Shown here piece by piece: positions 36,501 through 47,374 of a DNA stretch of 64,000 nt (positions are counted from its first letter, which is position 1; each line of letters begins with the position of its first letter). Origin of the DNA: Portulaca oleracea (Eukaryota; Streptophyta; Magnoliopsida; Caryophyllales; Portulacaceae). Made by a program: the position numbers and the translations under genes. Below the pieces are notes generated by a model. The model had not been told where the DNA came from, made no database searches, and saw only the letters and a list, made by a program, of their open reading frames with translations. The DNA lies in NCBI GenBank assembly GCA_029582165.1, contig CM055869.1, positions 57,981,518 through 58,045,517 of the forward strand, given 5' to 3'.

Positions 36501-39084
36501 ATGGGAACAAAAGTTACTCCTGGTCACACAATTGAGAGTGGGAGCGAAAGTTTGCTCCCGGTCAGAACTAGGAGCTAGAGTGGGACCTCCAAACGTTACA
36601 GGGATCCCGATCCCGTTCATCCCTAGACGTACCTGAATTGGGTCAAAATTGGATCCGTACAATACAAACAAGAGCAATGTCGAGTCCACATTTTCGATCA
36701 AGTTAGTCAATGTCGAAACTCGAACAAAAAATCTATTATTGTGCTCTTTGTTCTTCTCAGGCGGAACATCTTGCCGGTTTCTATGACTTCTGCAAACGGT
36801 TAGATATAGCCAATAACTTTCAATTCCCAACATTAACACAGGTTCATTTCTACAGCTAAAAAAACAGTGAATGTAATTGATTTATCATGGTTTAAAGTTT
36901 TCAAAATTTGAACCCATAATTTCTTTTTACCTCTTGTAGCCACCTCCTTCCTTTCTTGCAACAATGGAAGAATATGTGAAGGAAGCACCACCACATGGTT
37001 CTAAGCCAAAGAGAATGGTCAGTTTTTTTTTAATACTATAACTAGACTTGTCAATTCGGTCGAGATGATTAAATATGGGTCGAATGTATATTAGGTTCAA
37101 GTAAATATGGGTGTGTTTCGGGTATGAAAATAGTACGGGGGATGCATTGCAATTTCGGGTCAACTCGGCGGGGTTATGACCACAACTTTTTTCCATTTTT
37201 TCTCCTTGAAAGAAAATTGTCTCTAACTACAGGATTTTGTACAATATACATGATGAAATAAAATTATCTTATAGTAACAATAAATTATTATAAATTTTCC
37301 ACTTAAATTACAAAAATAATAGTCCAAAATTTTCAATGGAAAGTCATAAACACCAATAGAATTGAACCTAAAAGAAGTACATTTTTTGGGGTTAATAAGT
37401 AGGCACATTTGACCCGCTAATTTGCGAGTTTCAAATCTATAAAATCGTGTTCAAAAGTCCTTAATTTGGATGAGTTTGGGTCAGGTCAAAAATTGAACAA
37501 GACCTAGAAAGCATGGACCCACACTCTCTAATGATGTGCAGGACCATGCAAAAATGAAAGAATCACCTGGGAAAGAAGAAAATCATCATCAAGAACAAAA
37601 AAGTGAACAAAAACAAGAGAAAGAAGCAAAGGATGAGATGCAAGAAGAGCCTTCGAAGCCCGAGCCTCGACCCGAATCACCTCCATTGATATCCACAGAT
37701 GATCTTCTTGTTCGTCGAACTATTATTTCTAACATAATTTTCACACTATCAATCTTTTAAAATTGTCCAAAAAAGAAAATTATTCAAATTCTTCCCTTTG
37801 TTTTGATTATTTTTGCAGGGTCTAAATGAGGTGAATAACCCGGTAGCTACCAAGCTAGAAGAAAGCAATGCCTTAGCTCTCGCCATAGTTCCACCCGGTA
37901 TATTTTTCTAAGAAAATTTCTCGTACATAAAACCACTATCATTAGACTTATAACAAAAAATATTTTCATGAAATTCAATTCATAATTTATTTAGAAAATA
38001 TATCAATAGAAAATTACGGTCAAAGTATACTATTAGAGACCAGACCGTGAAAGTTCAAAAAAATGTCGGATATTGAGAAATGGAGGAAGTAGTTCATGTT
38101 TTCGAGTTTTCGTTGATATTGTCTTGCATGAATGTATGATATCGATTCTTGTGTAGGAGGCCAAAATCAATCTTAAACGAGTGGCGATTTGATGGATTTG
38201 GATACCCCAACATCAGGTTGGGAACTAGCTTTGGTTACAACACCTAACAACAATAACACCACCGCACCGGCTGGGCCCCCACAACAAGCCAAACCGGTTC
38301 GTCTTCTCTGCTGTTGGATTCATAAGTTTGATTCAATTGTTTCTCATGGAATTAGTCTCTCGCCATTGAAGTAAAGATTGTCTACATTTAAATCTCTCAA
38401 TGTTCTTGTTGTGTTATTCATTGGTCGGTTTGATTCATTGTACTTTTGGTAATCCAGGGTGGTGGGTTTGACAAGCTACTTCTTGATAGTTTATATGAGG
38501 ACGAAAGTTCGAGGAGAAAACTCCAAATGCAGAATGCAGGGTATGGACCGTCGAGTATGGGTATAGGTGTCGGCTTATACGAGGATGAAAGTTTGAGGAG
38601 ACAACTCCAAATGCAAAATGCAGGGTACGGACCGTCGTCGGGTATGGGTATGGGTATGGGTATGGGTGTCATTCAGCCTAACAACCCGTTTCAAGAAAAC
38701 CCATTTTTCGTGCCAAATGGGATCGCCCCATCCACCAATATTCATATGACTACGTTAGATCAGCAACAATTCTCAATGTGGACCCTGCCTTCACAGGATC
38801 TGGCAAATCAACACCAACACCAACACCAGCACCGACAGCAACAAATGATGATGACGATGCATGGGCAACATTCGCCAATGATGATACCGTCTCCATCCCA
38901 AAGTATGACGACGATGCCTTATCAAAGCCCTCCTCCCCCTCAAATCCAATACCCTCAACAACATATGACGAGCACGACTATAGGTACGGGTACGGGTGGG
39001 GGTACTTCTAATCCATTTGGTGATCCGTTTTCTATGTATTCACAAAATACCAAACCCCAACAGGGTAATCCGGGTCTATTGTAA
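33576..39084 (+). CDS. Clathrin assembly protein, AP180/PICALM type (ANTH domain); in-frame stop in the expected exon 14
   Basis: Exons: 33576-33665, 33826-33895, 34086-34183, 34761-34899, 35086-35213, 35326-35418, 35573-35623, 35727-35792, 35878-35943, 36761-36841, 36940-37017, 37542-37709, 37819-37897, then 38157-38296 or 38217-38296, and 38458-39084. The ANTH domain starts at residue 1 ([18 protein letters not shown]) with the lipid-binding [17 protein letters not shown] loop, followed by the conserved [21 protein letters not shown] and [21 protein letters not shown] blocks. The C-terminal tail has STDDLLGLNE, GWELALV, two NPF motifs ([16 protein letters not shown]) and Q/M-rich runs. It closely resembles Arabidopsis At2g01600/At1g14910-type adaptors, which recruit clathrin at the plasma membrane. 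If exon 14 starts at 38157 a TAA at 38174-38176 ends the protein near residue 408; starting at 38217 restores a frame of about 637 aa. Confidence 0.88.
34376..34703. mobile_element. PIF/Harbinger (Tourist-like) MITE in intron 3 of the clathrin adaptor
   Basis: The left end GGCTCCGTTTGGCC and the inverted right end GGCTCCGTTTGGTCC match almost perfectly, with TTA on both sides (34373-34375, 34704-34706). Length is 328 bp. Confidence 0.88.
36093..36625. mobile_element. hAT-type MITE in intron 9 of the clathrin adaptor
   Basis: The left end TAGGGGTGAGCA and the inverted right end TAGGGATGAACG are hAT-like. The interior repeats GCTCCCGGTCAG and GGGAGCGA motifs in both orientations. I could not find a matching 8-bp flank. 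Confidence 0.6.
38174..38176 (+). other. In-frame TAA in the expected reading of exon 14
   Basis: After exon 13 ends in phase 1 (...PPG), the natural acceptor at 38155-38156 gives GGQNQS, then TAA, then [20 protein letters not shown] in the same frame. The sequence after the stop still looks like the family linker, so a single-base change is likely. An AG at 38215-38216 would skip the stop and keep the frame. Confidence 0.75.
38488..38640 (+). repeat. In-frame tandem duplication in the clathrin adaptor tail
   Basis: Two copies of about 84 bp encode LYEDES(S/L)RR(K/Q)[12 protein letters not shown]. Arabidopsis relatives as I recall them have a single SLYEDD...NAGYG segment. Confidence 0.85.
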
Positions 39085-39526
39085 AGATGCAAATGAATCA
39101 CCTACGTTCTTACTCTGAATTTCATTTGGGGCTTTCGCTAATGTATTTGCCCATTCTCTCTTCTCGCGTGCGCGACTATGCTTGTAACTAGTATCCATTT
39201 CCATGCTTCATATAGTGTGCCAAATTCATCTCAATCTCTTAGAATCACTTCGAGTAAAACGCAACAACGACAACAACTCCTAGCATGGGTCCAGATATAG
39301 ACAACCTTGAGTAGAAATTAACATAAAAGGATATGATGGGATCAAATTCCTCCATACAAAGGCAACTTCAAACTTCAACCACAATGAATGTTACTCCCAT
39401 GACAAATAATACATCTCTCATATATAAACTAGGTAAAATATTTTCGAGTTACACCAAGTTTAACAAGAGACACCTCATAAACAGAGAAATTACTTACGAC
39501 AAAAACTGGAGGCACGAGATCGACTG
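39085..39526. other. Convergent 3' flanks
   Basis: 3'UTRs of the clathrin adaptor (+) and of the zinc-finger gene (-). Nothing else is recognisable; the 65-codon frame at 39333-39530 overlaps the end of the minus-strand gene and is not credible. Confidence 0.6.
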
Positions 39527-41919
39527 CTAGGAACTCAACTTTCCGGTACCACCACAGGCGGCACAAGATCGCCCAGATGAGCATTTTGAACAATAACTCC
39601 ATTTCCTAGGCAGCCTGTTTAAATAAAATACTTGAAACTATCAGTCATAGGGAATTCAAGAGCACTCAGGATGGGGGAAACAAAGACACAAAATGTATTC
39701 GGAACAACAACAAACTCCCAGGGGAAATATGACCGAATGCAGTTTGGGAGATTCAGATATGGGCAACCTTCCTCTCATACTAAAGTTTACGAAGAGACTG
39801 ATTCCTGCGAACATAGTTGAATATTTAGAAGAAAGTGTCAGTTTACCCTGATGTATAACGGGTAGCTGCGTTTGTAGATTTCAGCCGGGCCCTCTCAGCA
39901 GTTTCCTCGGACATTCTCTGAACCACAAAGCCCTCCCCTTTACACTCCGGGCAAATGCCGGTACCACCACAGGCTTCACATAGTTTTACTGGAGTCTGGC
40001 TTCATTGATTCACAAGAACATTCTTCAATTTAACGCAAATATGGGAGAAAATGGATGTTATGTTCATAGTCTCGATGGTTGGAAAAGATTATTTATTTCA
40101 ACTTAGATTGTAATGGACTAAGTAAGTCTGCTGCACGCGACGGAAATAATGAAAGATACCTTTTTTCAGCTTCTTGTGTTCTTTTCACTAGAGTGGTGGC
40201 TGCTGCACCTACAACGATGGCTGCCACAGCCACCGATACAGCTGTCTCGACTGATAGCCCAGCTGATACTCTCAAAGATTTCCTTCTGCATGTCTGCAGC
40301 TTTGATCCGTTGGACCCTAGTAACTTCATCACGTCAAAATAATAAAAATCACATTTTAAGCTGATCCAACGCTAAACGAAGATCAATCACCCTTTCTATA
40401 AGAAAGAGTGAAAGACAGTGCATGGACAGGCAGCAACATAATGTATATTTTTGGTCATGCAACAGTGATAGGTTTTGGATCTAGGGTCTTATAAATTGTC
40501 TTTCCGGGTGTTCCGTAGGGGGGTTAGTGCCCCTCTTACCTAAACCGACCAAAATTTATTCATTCTTACCATATTTCCTACACTCAACTTTCCAACTAGT
40601 ACCTAAACTTACCACTCCTTATTTTAACCTAACATTTCCTCATCCTTGAAAAAACTTGCCCTAAGAGGGAGCGCAACACTGAGGTGGAAGTCCAAGCCAT
40701 GGTATGGATTCAAAGCTGGATTCTCCGGATATCCATGCTGAGTGTGGAAAAGCCGACTCGACTAATCAGAGACTGAATGAGAGGTCTCGGGCTTGAATCT
40801 TAATTAGCAGCTCCCACGTGTATTTGTGTATGTATAGGAGGAGCCTTTGGAGCATCCATGCTTCAAGTTCTAAGGGCCTGTTAGAGTAGTAAACTATTCC
40901 TTGGACTTCAATCATCAGCTTAAACTTTTACCACGCCACTCATATAGACGCTCTACCTTTTGCATTTCATGCACTACTTACATTACATGCTTTCTTCCCG
41001 TCTATCGTGAAATCCCGAGCAAGATCTATCTGACTATCTTCAGAGATGAAGGCTACTGGATATAAATTACTATAAATTAATAGTAGTCAGGTTGGAGAAA
41101 GGGGCATCAATTCATCATCAAGGAGAAGGAAGCTGTTCTTCACACTTCAAGAACCAGTTTTCAATCTTCTTCTCTCATGTTCATCTCAACACAACTCAAA
41201 TTCCACTCACTATCTCACTATCTCCCAAAATTCAGCCTTACCCACCAAAATTGGACCAATTTCCTCACAAGGGTAACTCTCAAAATCTGATTTTGAAGGC
41301 ACAAACCACTCAAATTAGCCCAAGATCAACAACTTCTCTCATCTTCATCTCAACTCAACTCGAACTCCATCTACTCTCTCCCAAAATTCAGCCTTACTCA
41401 CCAAAATTGGAGCAATTTCCTCACAAGGGTACCTCTCAAAATCTGATCTTGAGGGCAAAACTTTTGTGGGCACCAACCACCCAAATCAGCTCAACATCAA
41501 CAAACACTCGCCAAAACACTAATCAAAACAATCATAATTCATCACCCACAGAAGAATCAAATACAATACAGATTCAAACTCCATGCATAACATGCTCAGA
41601 TTCAGGCATTTAAAATGTTTCTGCTTTCGAAATTAGGACATCAACTAGTTGAGTCCCCTGAAACATCGAAAAGCCCATTACTTGGAGACTATCCTGATGT
41701 CAATTTAGGGTTCATCCCTACTAACAATCTGGAAAAATAGGGGGAAAAAACTCAGCTACCCAGCTACATAATACATACATAGAAGACATAATTATGATAT
41801 GATGGGATTCAGTATTGAGAGAATGGAGTTGAATTTGGGAGTGGAAGTTGGAGAGGAGGAGGCTAACCTGTGGAGAATGAGAGGGATGGTGAAGAAGAGG
41901 GTCGCAGTGCAAGCTCCAT
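39527..41919 (-). CDS. Small DnaJ-type zinc-finger membrane protein, probably plastidial
   Basis: Four exons, from the start: 41919-41868, 40316-40160, 39999-39847, 39614-39527; 450 bases, 149 aa, all phases agree. The N-terminus (MELALRPSSSPSLSFSTG, then CRRKSLRVSAG) is rich in S, R and A with almost no acid, like a chloroplast transit peptide. Next is one hydrophobic segment (VSVAVAAIVVGAAATTLV). The C-terminal half has four C-x-x-C pairs, CEACGGTG, CPECKGEG, CSKCSSGR and CAACGGTG, three of them fitting the C-x-x-C-x-G-x-G zinc motif of DnaJ proteins. There is no J domain. Plastid proteins with this layout (BSD2, ORANGE and relatives) act as folding helpers, but which this one matches I cannot say. 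Intron 1 (about 1.55 kb) contains a tandem duplication. Confidence 0.85.
40640..40850. repeat. Possible SINE-like sequence in intron 1 of the zinc-finger gene
   Basis: GAGAGGTCTCGGGCTTGAATC resembles a degenerate Pol III B box (GGTTCGAATCC), and AAGTCCAAGCCATGGTATGG lies upstream at a distance expected for an A box. No tail or target duplication is clear. Confidence 0.3.
41172..41515. repeat. Tandem duplication (~165 bp) in intron 1 of the zinc-finger gene
   Basis: Two copies share CTCCCAAAATTCAGCCTTAC, CCAAAATTGGACCAATTTCC and CACAAGGGTAACTCTCAAAA with few changes. The plus strand reads open for 173 codons through both copies, but it is repetitive and has no family resemblance. Confidence 0.8.
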
Positions 41920-42079
41920 GTTTGGGTTATCCTCTGTTTCAGAGGTTATCACATACACAACCTAAACAAGACAAGATAGCTCCTTTTTTTTTATGTTCCT
42001 CTCTTTTCTTTTTGTTATTTATTTGTTTATTTTTATTTTTATTGCTTTTGCAACCTTACATACAAGTGCTTTGATTTAA

Positions 42080-42310
42080 GTAGACCCGACAAAATTTTAT
42101 CCGATCCAAATATTCAAAAATTTATCTGCTCCGAAAAAAATTTGCTTTGGTTCAAAACTATTCAGGCATAATATTTTTTTCTATTGTCCGAACTTGATTT
42201 TGTCCTGAGTTTAGTTTCACCGAATTGTGCAACCTATGAACAAAACCATGTTTGCACATCAATTTGAGTGACTCGAATTTACACAAATCCGAATTTTTGT
42301 CAACGCTAAA
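42080..42310. mobile_element. Degenerate hAT MITE of the TAGnGCTGGCAAAATTCG family
   Basis: Starts TAGACCCGACAAAATTTT and ends, inverted, TAGCGTTGACAAAAATTC, with internal TTGTCCGAAC and TTCACCGAATTGT blocks as in the intact copy at 62994-63263. The flanks GATTTAAG and ATCTCAAG are only approximately alike. It lies about 160 bp upstream of the zinc-finger gene start. Confidence 0.6.
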
Positions 42311-44682
42311 TCTCAAGTAGATAGCTCCCCAAACAAGTGCCTTTCTTTCTGTCCGGGGAGCTTGATTGGTATGTAATGGGAATGGAAATAGAAATTCATA
42401 TTGGGATGAGAATGAGAATAAAGATGTGTTTCTGAATATCTAATGTATTTGCTTATTATGTTGGTAACTCAAAATGGAAATAAGTGAGAATGAGATTGGG
42501 AAATAAGTACACATTTACCAATATATCTTTGAGGGTGAAGTAATTTTGGTAATATTATTTTTTTTAAGAAGGTAAGCAAGAGAGTTAGTTAAAGATTTTG
42601 TTTCACAAGAAACCTTCCCAACCTATCATCGTACAAATATTAAAACCCACTATCTTCTATCTGGTTCCATGGTTCAGCTATTGGTAGTTGATGTCCCTTT
42701 TTTCAAAGTCAGTCAGTTGTGGCATTTACTTCTCTATGAATATGTGAAATATTGCTTTGAAACTTTGAAAAAAGGTTACGAATATCTTCTACCAGATGTC
42801 TGATCTGCCAGGGGTAGCAAAATTACCTTGAACAACTTGGATTACTACTAATAGTTAACACCTTCAATAATTATGTGTGAGTACCCTATCTTTGTTGCTT
42901 TGATTAGAGAGCTCTTGTTTCAGCCACAACAATTGGAGAATCTCCATAGTTAACAGTTCCTACTTTTATCATGTAATATTAATTAAGCATAAGAATAATA
43001 TCGATACTTAACATTAAATTATGAATTCTCGTCATTAATTACTAGTCCTTTCCACAATGATAAATTAGTGGGAATTGGGGGTTTATTCCTATTTTCCATC
43101 CCTCATTTTTACAATTTCTATAAAACAAACATAAGAATTATACTATCAATTTATCTATTCTCATTCCTACCTCCTAACTCCCTCATAAAAACATCCGATG
43201 GGTGTTCTTTTGTACGGTAATGGGTTATTTTTCTAGTACTGCTTTGCAAGGAAAACAGATACTGTGAGCAGGGCCCGCAAAATGGTTTCACATGATATTA
43301 AAGTCAACCTGAATAAAAGGTCTCAAGTTCGGCACCCCATATATTTATTTGTACAAAGTAAAGGGAGCTCTACAACATTAAAAAAAATAAAATGTTGGCA
43401 TTCAAGAGGGTTAAGGGCAGCTCTTTCACGAGGTGATGATATATTACAGTAGTGTTTTTTTCTTACATGACAGCATAACAGTCTTCAAATAACTCGATAA
43501 CATTGCCCAAATGGATATCAAGGCACGTAACATACAAGTTCATCAGCAACAACTGCATAACACGATGACATTGCGGGCATGTGCGCACATCTAGCTTAGC
43601 ATCTATGCAATGTCACAAAGTAATACACAAACACATTGAAATTTCACAACCATGTAGCTTGATCGTATATGTACACGAACACCAGGGGTGATTACAATTT
43701 CACCGCTAAATGCTCAAAAGTCAAAACGGATGCCAGTCCAGAAAGCCTCATATGAACCCATGCCCGGTTGTTGATGGCATTAAGATTTAGCATGCACAGG
43801 CAGGAATTCAGAAGCCTGAAAAGAAAACACAGTCTTGAACAGCCTAGCTCTTCAAGGAAAGATCAGGAATACAAACATTAACTGCTTAACAGTACAAATT
43901 CACAAGAGTATGATAACAAACGCACGAGCGACACAGCGACGCCCCAGTCTGGGAAATACAATCTCCCTTCATCACAAAATCCCCCCCGTCCCCCGACCAA
44001 AAAAAGAAAACCTTTCCAGAAACAATTATGTTCACAAGGTAAACTTTACTTAAAGTTCAGTCTATAGGGTTCAATTGAATTTACAAGCGTTCATAAGGGG
44101 TGCATTCATAATATAACGACAAACAGAAAATGAAAGCTGAAGCAACTTCCCTTACTAAAGAAACCAAACCGTCATCCTAGGGTATTGAAGTGTGCAAGTT
44201 CTGTACAGATAAAATGAGGAAATGAAAGGGAGTTTGGGGGGCGGGAGGAGAGCGTACTTCTTTAAGTTATTAGACCATGTAATTTTAGTGGATGGATTTT
44301 ATGATTCTATCCAACCAAAAAAGTGTGTAACCATCGATCCTTTGACATCACAACAATGATTGACCTCCACACAAGCCATCTTATCTTCATTTATTGTAAT
44401 TCAGACAATGCTTTCAGTCCATGAATCAGAGATGGTTTTTCTGAATCCACATTATAATCATGCTACGTGACTATTTGAACAGAAATAAGCATGGACCTGC
44501 TTTCAATGGAAACATTCAGGTCAACATAAATGGGAAACACCAAGTAACATCGGCACAACACCATAGCTCGACTTTTCATAGGAATGAATACTTAGACCAT
44601 GAGGCCCATGGTGAATATTGTCAAGACAACTCTGAATCACTTAATATTTGAAACTTACACAGCTGGCTGCATCTGTTGATCT
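42311..44682. other. Intergenic
   Basis: Upstream of the zinc-finger gene and downstream of the small organellar gene. AT-rich with no credible frame. 43202-43230 (GTGTTCTTTTGTACGGTAAT) resembles one end of the MITE at 53939-54159. 43,700-44,680 may include the 3'UTR of the minus-strand gene. Confidence 0.5.
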
Positions 44683-46737
44683 TCAATCCTCATCCTCGGG
44701 GGATGTCCTCTCGGGCCTGGTTTGTGCATGCATTTGCATCTCTTCTTTTACACCAATAGGATCTTCATAAATTGATCCTGCCAGAAGACATTCTGGTCAC
44801 GCTAGTTCAAACACAGGTTAAACAGTAGTCTTTACCGGCCAGCACGTCATATGACCTAAAGGGTATTATAAACCATGATAACGACCATTTTCATGGCACT
44901 CTATGATCATATCTTGAACCCAATGAAGTACTACAACTAAGAGACCCAAGATCATCAAAACTGTCTACGGGCATATTTATAACACAATATGTTTCAGAGG
45001 TAAAGCAACCAAAATATCTCAAAACCCTTCAGATGTCAAAAGTAAAGGCTATTGTGAATGGTATTCAGGATTGTAGGGAAATGTATCAAGGAGTCAAATA
45101 GCAGTTATAAATTCAGTCAAGCCTTTAAAATGTCTTAGGATGACTCTAAATAAGTTACAGCATCCAAACTAAACCAATACTCCAACATCCTACGAGGCGG
45201 GGTATGGACGGGTCAGATGTAGCAGTCTTACCCCTAAAGTTTTCAATTTAGAGAGACTGTTTTAATTGACCCAAGATTTAGAAACCGTTCACTGCCTATT
45301 GTTCCATGGAAAAGAAGCAGATTAGGTTTAATGAGACATTTTACTTAAGTCCATTATAATCTAAGTTGGAAAAAATAATCATCTCCAACTACCCAGAGTA
45401 TGGACAAACATGACCCCCTTCCTTCCAAATGAATCTCAAACAAAGGCAATTAACCCGGTTTTAGTGTTCACAAATAATAACTGTTTGCTCTTGCCAAATT
45501 CTCAAAAATATGGCATGTCTTCAACTTTTGAGGCTATTATATACCAATAGAATGCCTATCATGTTCAAATCCAGCGTTACACAACCAAGAGTCATAAACT
45601 CAAATCAAACATTTCATTTCATTCTGTTCAAACAACATCAACAAAAATTACCAACAAATCCACAAAAACAATCCTAGAAGAACAACATTGTGAAAACAGT
45701 CGTTTCAACAGTCTAATTTGGATCAATTTCCTGAAACTCGACGACATCACACACCAAATCACATAAACGATAAAGAAAATGATCAACAAATCCACAAAAA
45801 CAATCCTACAAGAACGACAGTCCAAAAACAATCAATTCAACAACCTAAATTGAGTCAATTTCCAGAAACTCAACACCACCAGTCACAAAACTACACAAAC
45901 GATAAAGAAACAGTGCAAAAACAGTCATTTCAACAACCTAAATTAGATCAATTTCCTGAAACTCGACAATACCACACACATAATTACATAAACCATAAAG
46001 AAAATGATCAACATATCCACAAAAACAAACCTTTAAGAACAGCACCGCAAAAACAGTCATTTCAAAGGCTTAAATTGGACCAATTTCCCCAAAATCGACA
46101 GCACCATACACCAAATTACACAAATGATACAGAAATTATCAAAACATCCACAAAAACAATCCTACAAGAACAACACTGCGAAAACACTCAATTGAACAGC
46201 CTAAACCCACTCAATTTCCAGAAACTCAACACAATCAGTCCCAGAACCACACAAACGATAAAGATAGACTTCGAAGATACCTCGATCAAGTAACACTTCG
46301 GAGCAAGGCCAGCCTCGAGAGGATCGAAGAGAGAGCGACTCCTCCATAGTCATCGGATCCACGAACTCCCCGACGACCTCCAGGAACTTATTCTGCATCT
46401 TCCTCTTGGGAGGAACCCAGTACGACGAGCCAGGCATGAACGGGAGCCAATCTGGAGCTGCGTTGCGAACCATCACGTACTGAATCGCTTCCGAAAGGGT
46501 CCGGAACCCTAATTCCCCCTCGATATCGTCGGAAAAAATGAAGCCGGCGCCGGAGGAGGCGGCGGAGGAGGAGGGATCGGAGTCGGGATCGGTGAGCTGG
46601 GCTTTGGTGTGGAAGTTTCTGTGGGAAAGGAATCGAGAGGAGAGAGAAATGGGGGAGGGTTTGGAGGGGTTTTTGGAGAGGAAGAGGGAGGAAGTGAGCT
46701 TAGTTAGGGTTAGGGTTTTGGGGATGTGTTTCGCCAT
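44683..46737 (-). CDS. Small organelle-targeted protein of unknown function
   Basis: Two exons, from the start: 46737-46281 and 44777-44683; 552 bases, 183 aa. The first ~70 residues (MAKHIPKTLTLTKLTSSLFL, then many S, R, K and T, no acid) form a mitochondrial or plastid presequence. The mature part has a conserved-looking core, LGFRTLSEAIQYVMVRNAAPDWLPFMPGSSYWVPP in separate blocks, then the acidic tail RTSPEDED. I recognise the core as a plant-specific type of uncharacterised protein but cannot assign a function. The intron (about 1.5 kb) starts with a tandem repeat that reaches to within 20 bases of the donor, and also holds a SINE-like repeat. Confidence 0.8.
45195..45355. repeat. SINE-like repeat in the intron of the small organellar gene
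   Basis: Second copy of the repeat at 30900-31070. It includes GATGTAGCAGTCTTACCCCT, GAGAGACTGTTTTAATTGAC and ACCCAAGATTTAGAAACCGT, like a degenerate Au-SINE. Confidence 0.5.
45655..46265. repeat. Minisatellite of ~120-bp units inside the intron
   Basis: About five imperfect copies, each with a (T)TGGATCAATTTCCTGAAACT block, a CACCAAATTACATAAACGAT block and a CCACAAAAACAATCCTACAA block; one copy is shortened to about 84 bp. On the plus strand the array reads open for 191 codons (45718-46293) with the repeated peptide QFPETRxHHTPNYxND and QKQSxQQPKLD. The array ends next to the splice donor of the minus-strand gene. Confidence 0.85.
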
Positions 46738-47374
46738 TGGAGAAGAAGATGAACAAGCTGCAAGCAATGAGGGTGAGACTTCCAGAATCACAGTTCGCAA
46801 TTAAGCAATTGACAATGGATATATTCTGTTTTTTCCCTCTGGAGGGTGACATGGGATATTGTCATTTTGAAAAATATCTTATCTGAATATTGTCGAAAAA
46901 AACCGGTTTGGTCTGAACATGATTTTAATGGTGATTGAATTGACTGAATATTTAGGTATAATTTTTTTTTCTTTTTTATTGTCTAAAATCGATTTCAATT
47001 TGAATTTAGTTTCGTCCAATTGTTCAATTTGAAAAGAATTAAATCCAAACATTAATTTCTTGTCTGATTTTTTTAGACCAAATTTACGCAGACATGAACT
47101 TTTGTCAGGCTACTTGCTAGCTTAAACAAAAAAGGTTAGTACATTTTTTGATGATTGAGTTAGCTGATTAATTTATGTTTGTATAAAAAATGTGTATAAT
47201 CTTCAAAGGCTAAAATAGTAGGAAACATCCCCAAACGCTAAAGGATAATTTTTTTATTATTTTTCTTTTGCCAAAACGACAACACAAAAACATATACAAC
47301 ATACACTAATAAAGCCAACTAAAAAACAACTAAAAGAAACATGTGCTGGAAAACGCCGGGAACCATGATCTCCC
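46738..47374. other. Intergenic
   Basis: Promoter of the organellar gene, then a degenerate hAT MITE relative (about 46875-47125: TTGTCTAAAA, TTCGTCCAATTGTTC, ATGAACTTTTGTCAGGCTA). A short T-rich/A-rich stretch at 47247-47275 could be the decayed poly(A) of the TPR retrocopy on the minus strand. Confidence 0.5.

Noticed and set aside
37900..38092. A further Stowaway MITE in intron 13 of the clathrin adaptor
   Set aside because: The right end (GAGAAATGGAGGAAGTAG) looks Stowaway-like but no matching left end is present.
41092..41613. 173-codon plus-strand frame
   Set aside because: It reads through a tandem duplication in an intron on the other strand; composition is repetitive.
45718..46293. 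191-codon plus-strand frame as a real gene
   Set aside because: It is the reading of an intronic minisatellite whose unit is a multiple of three; no family resemblance and no promoter seen.
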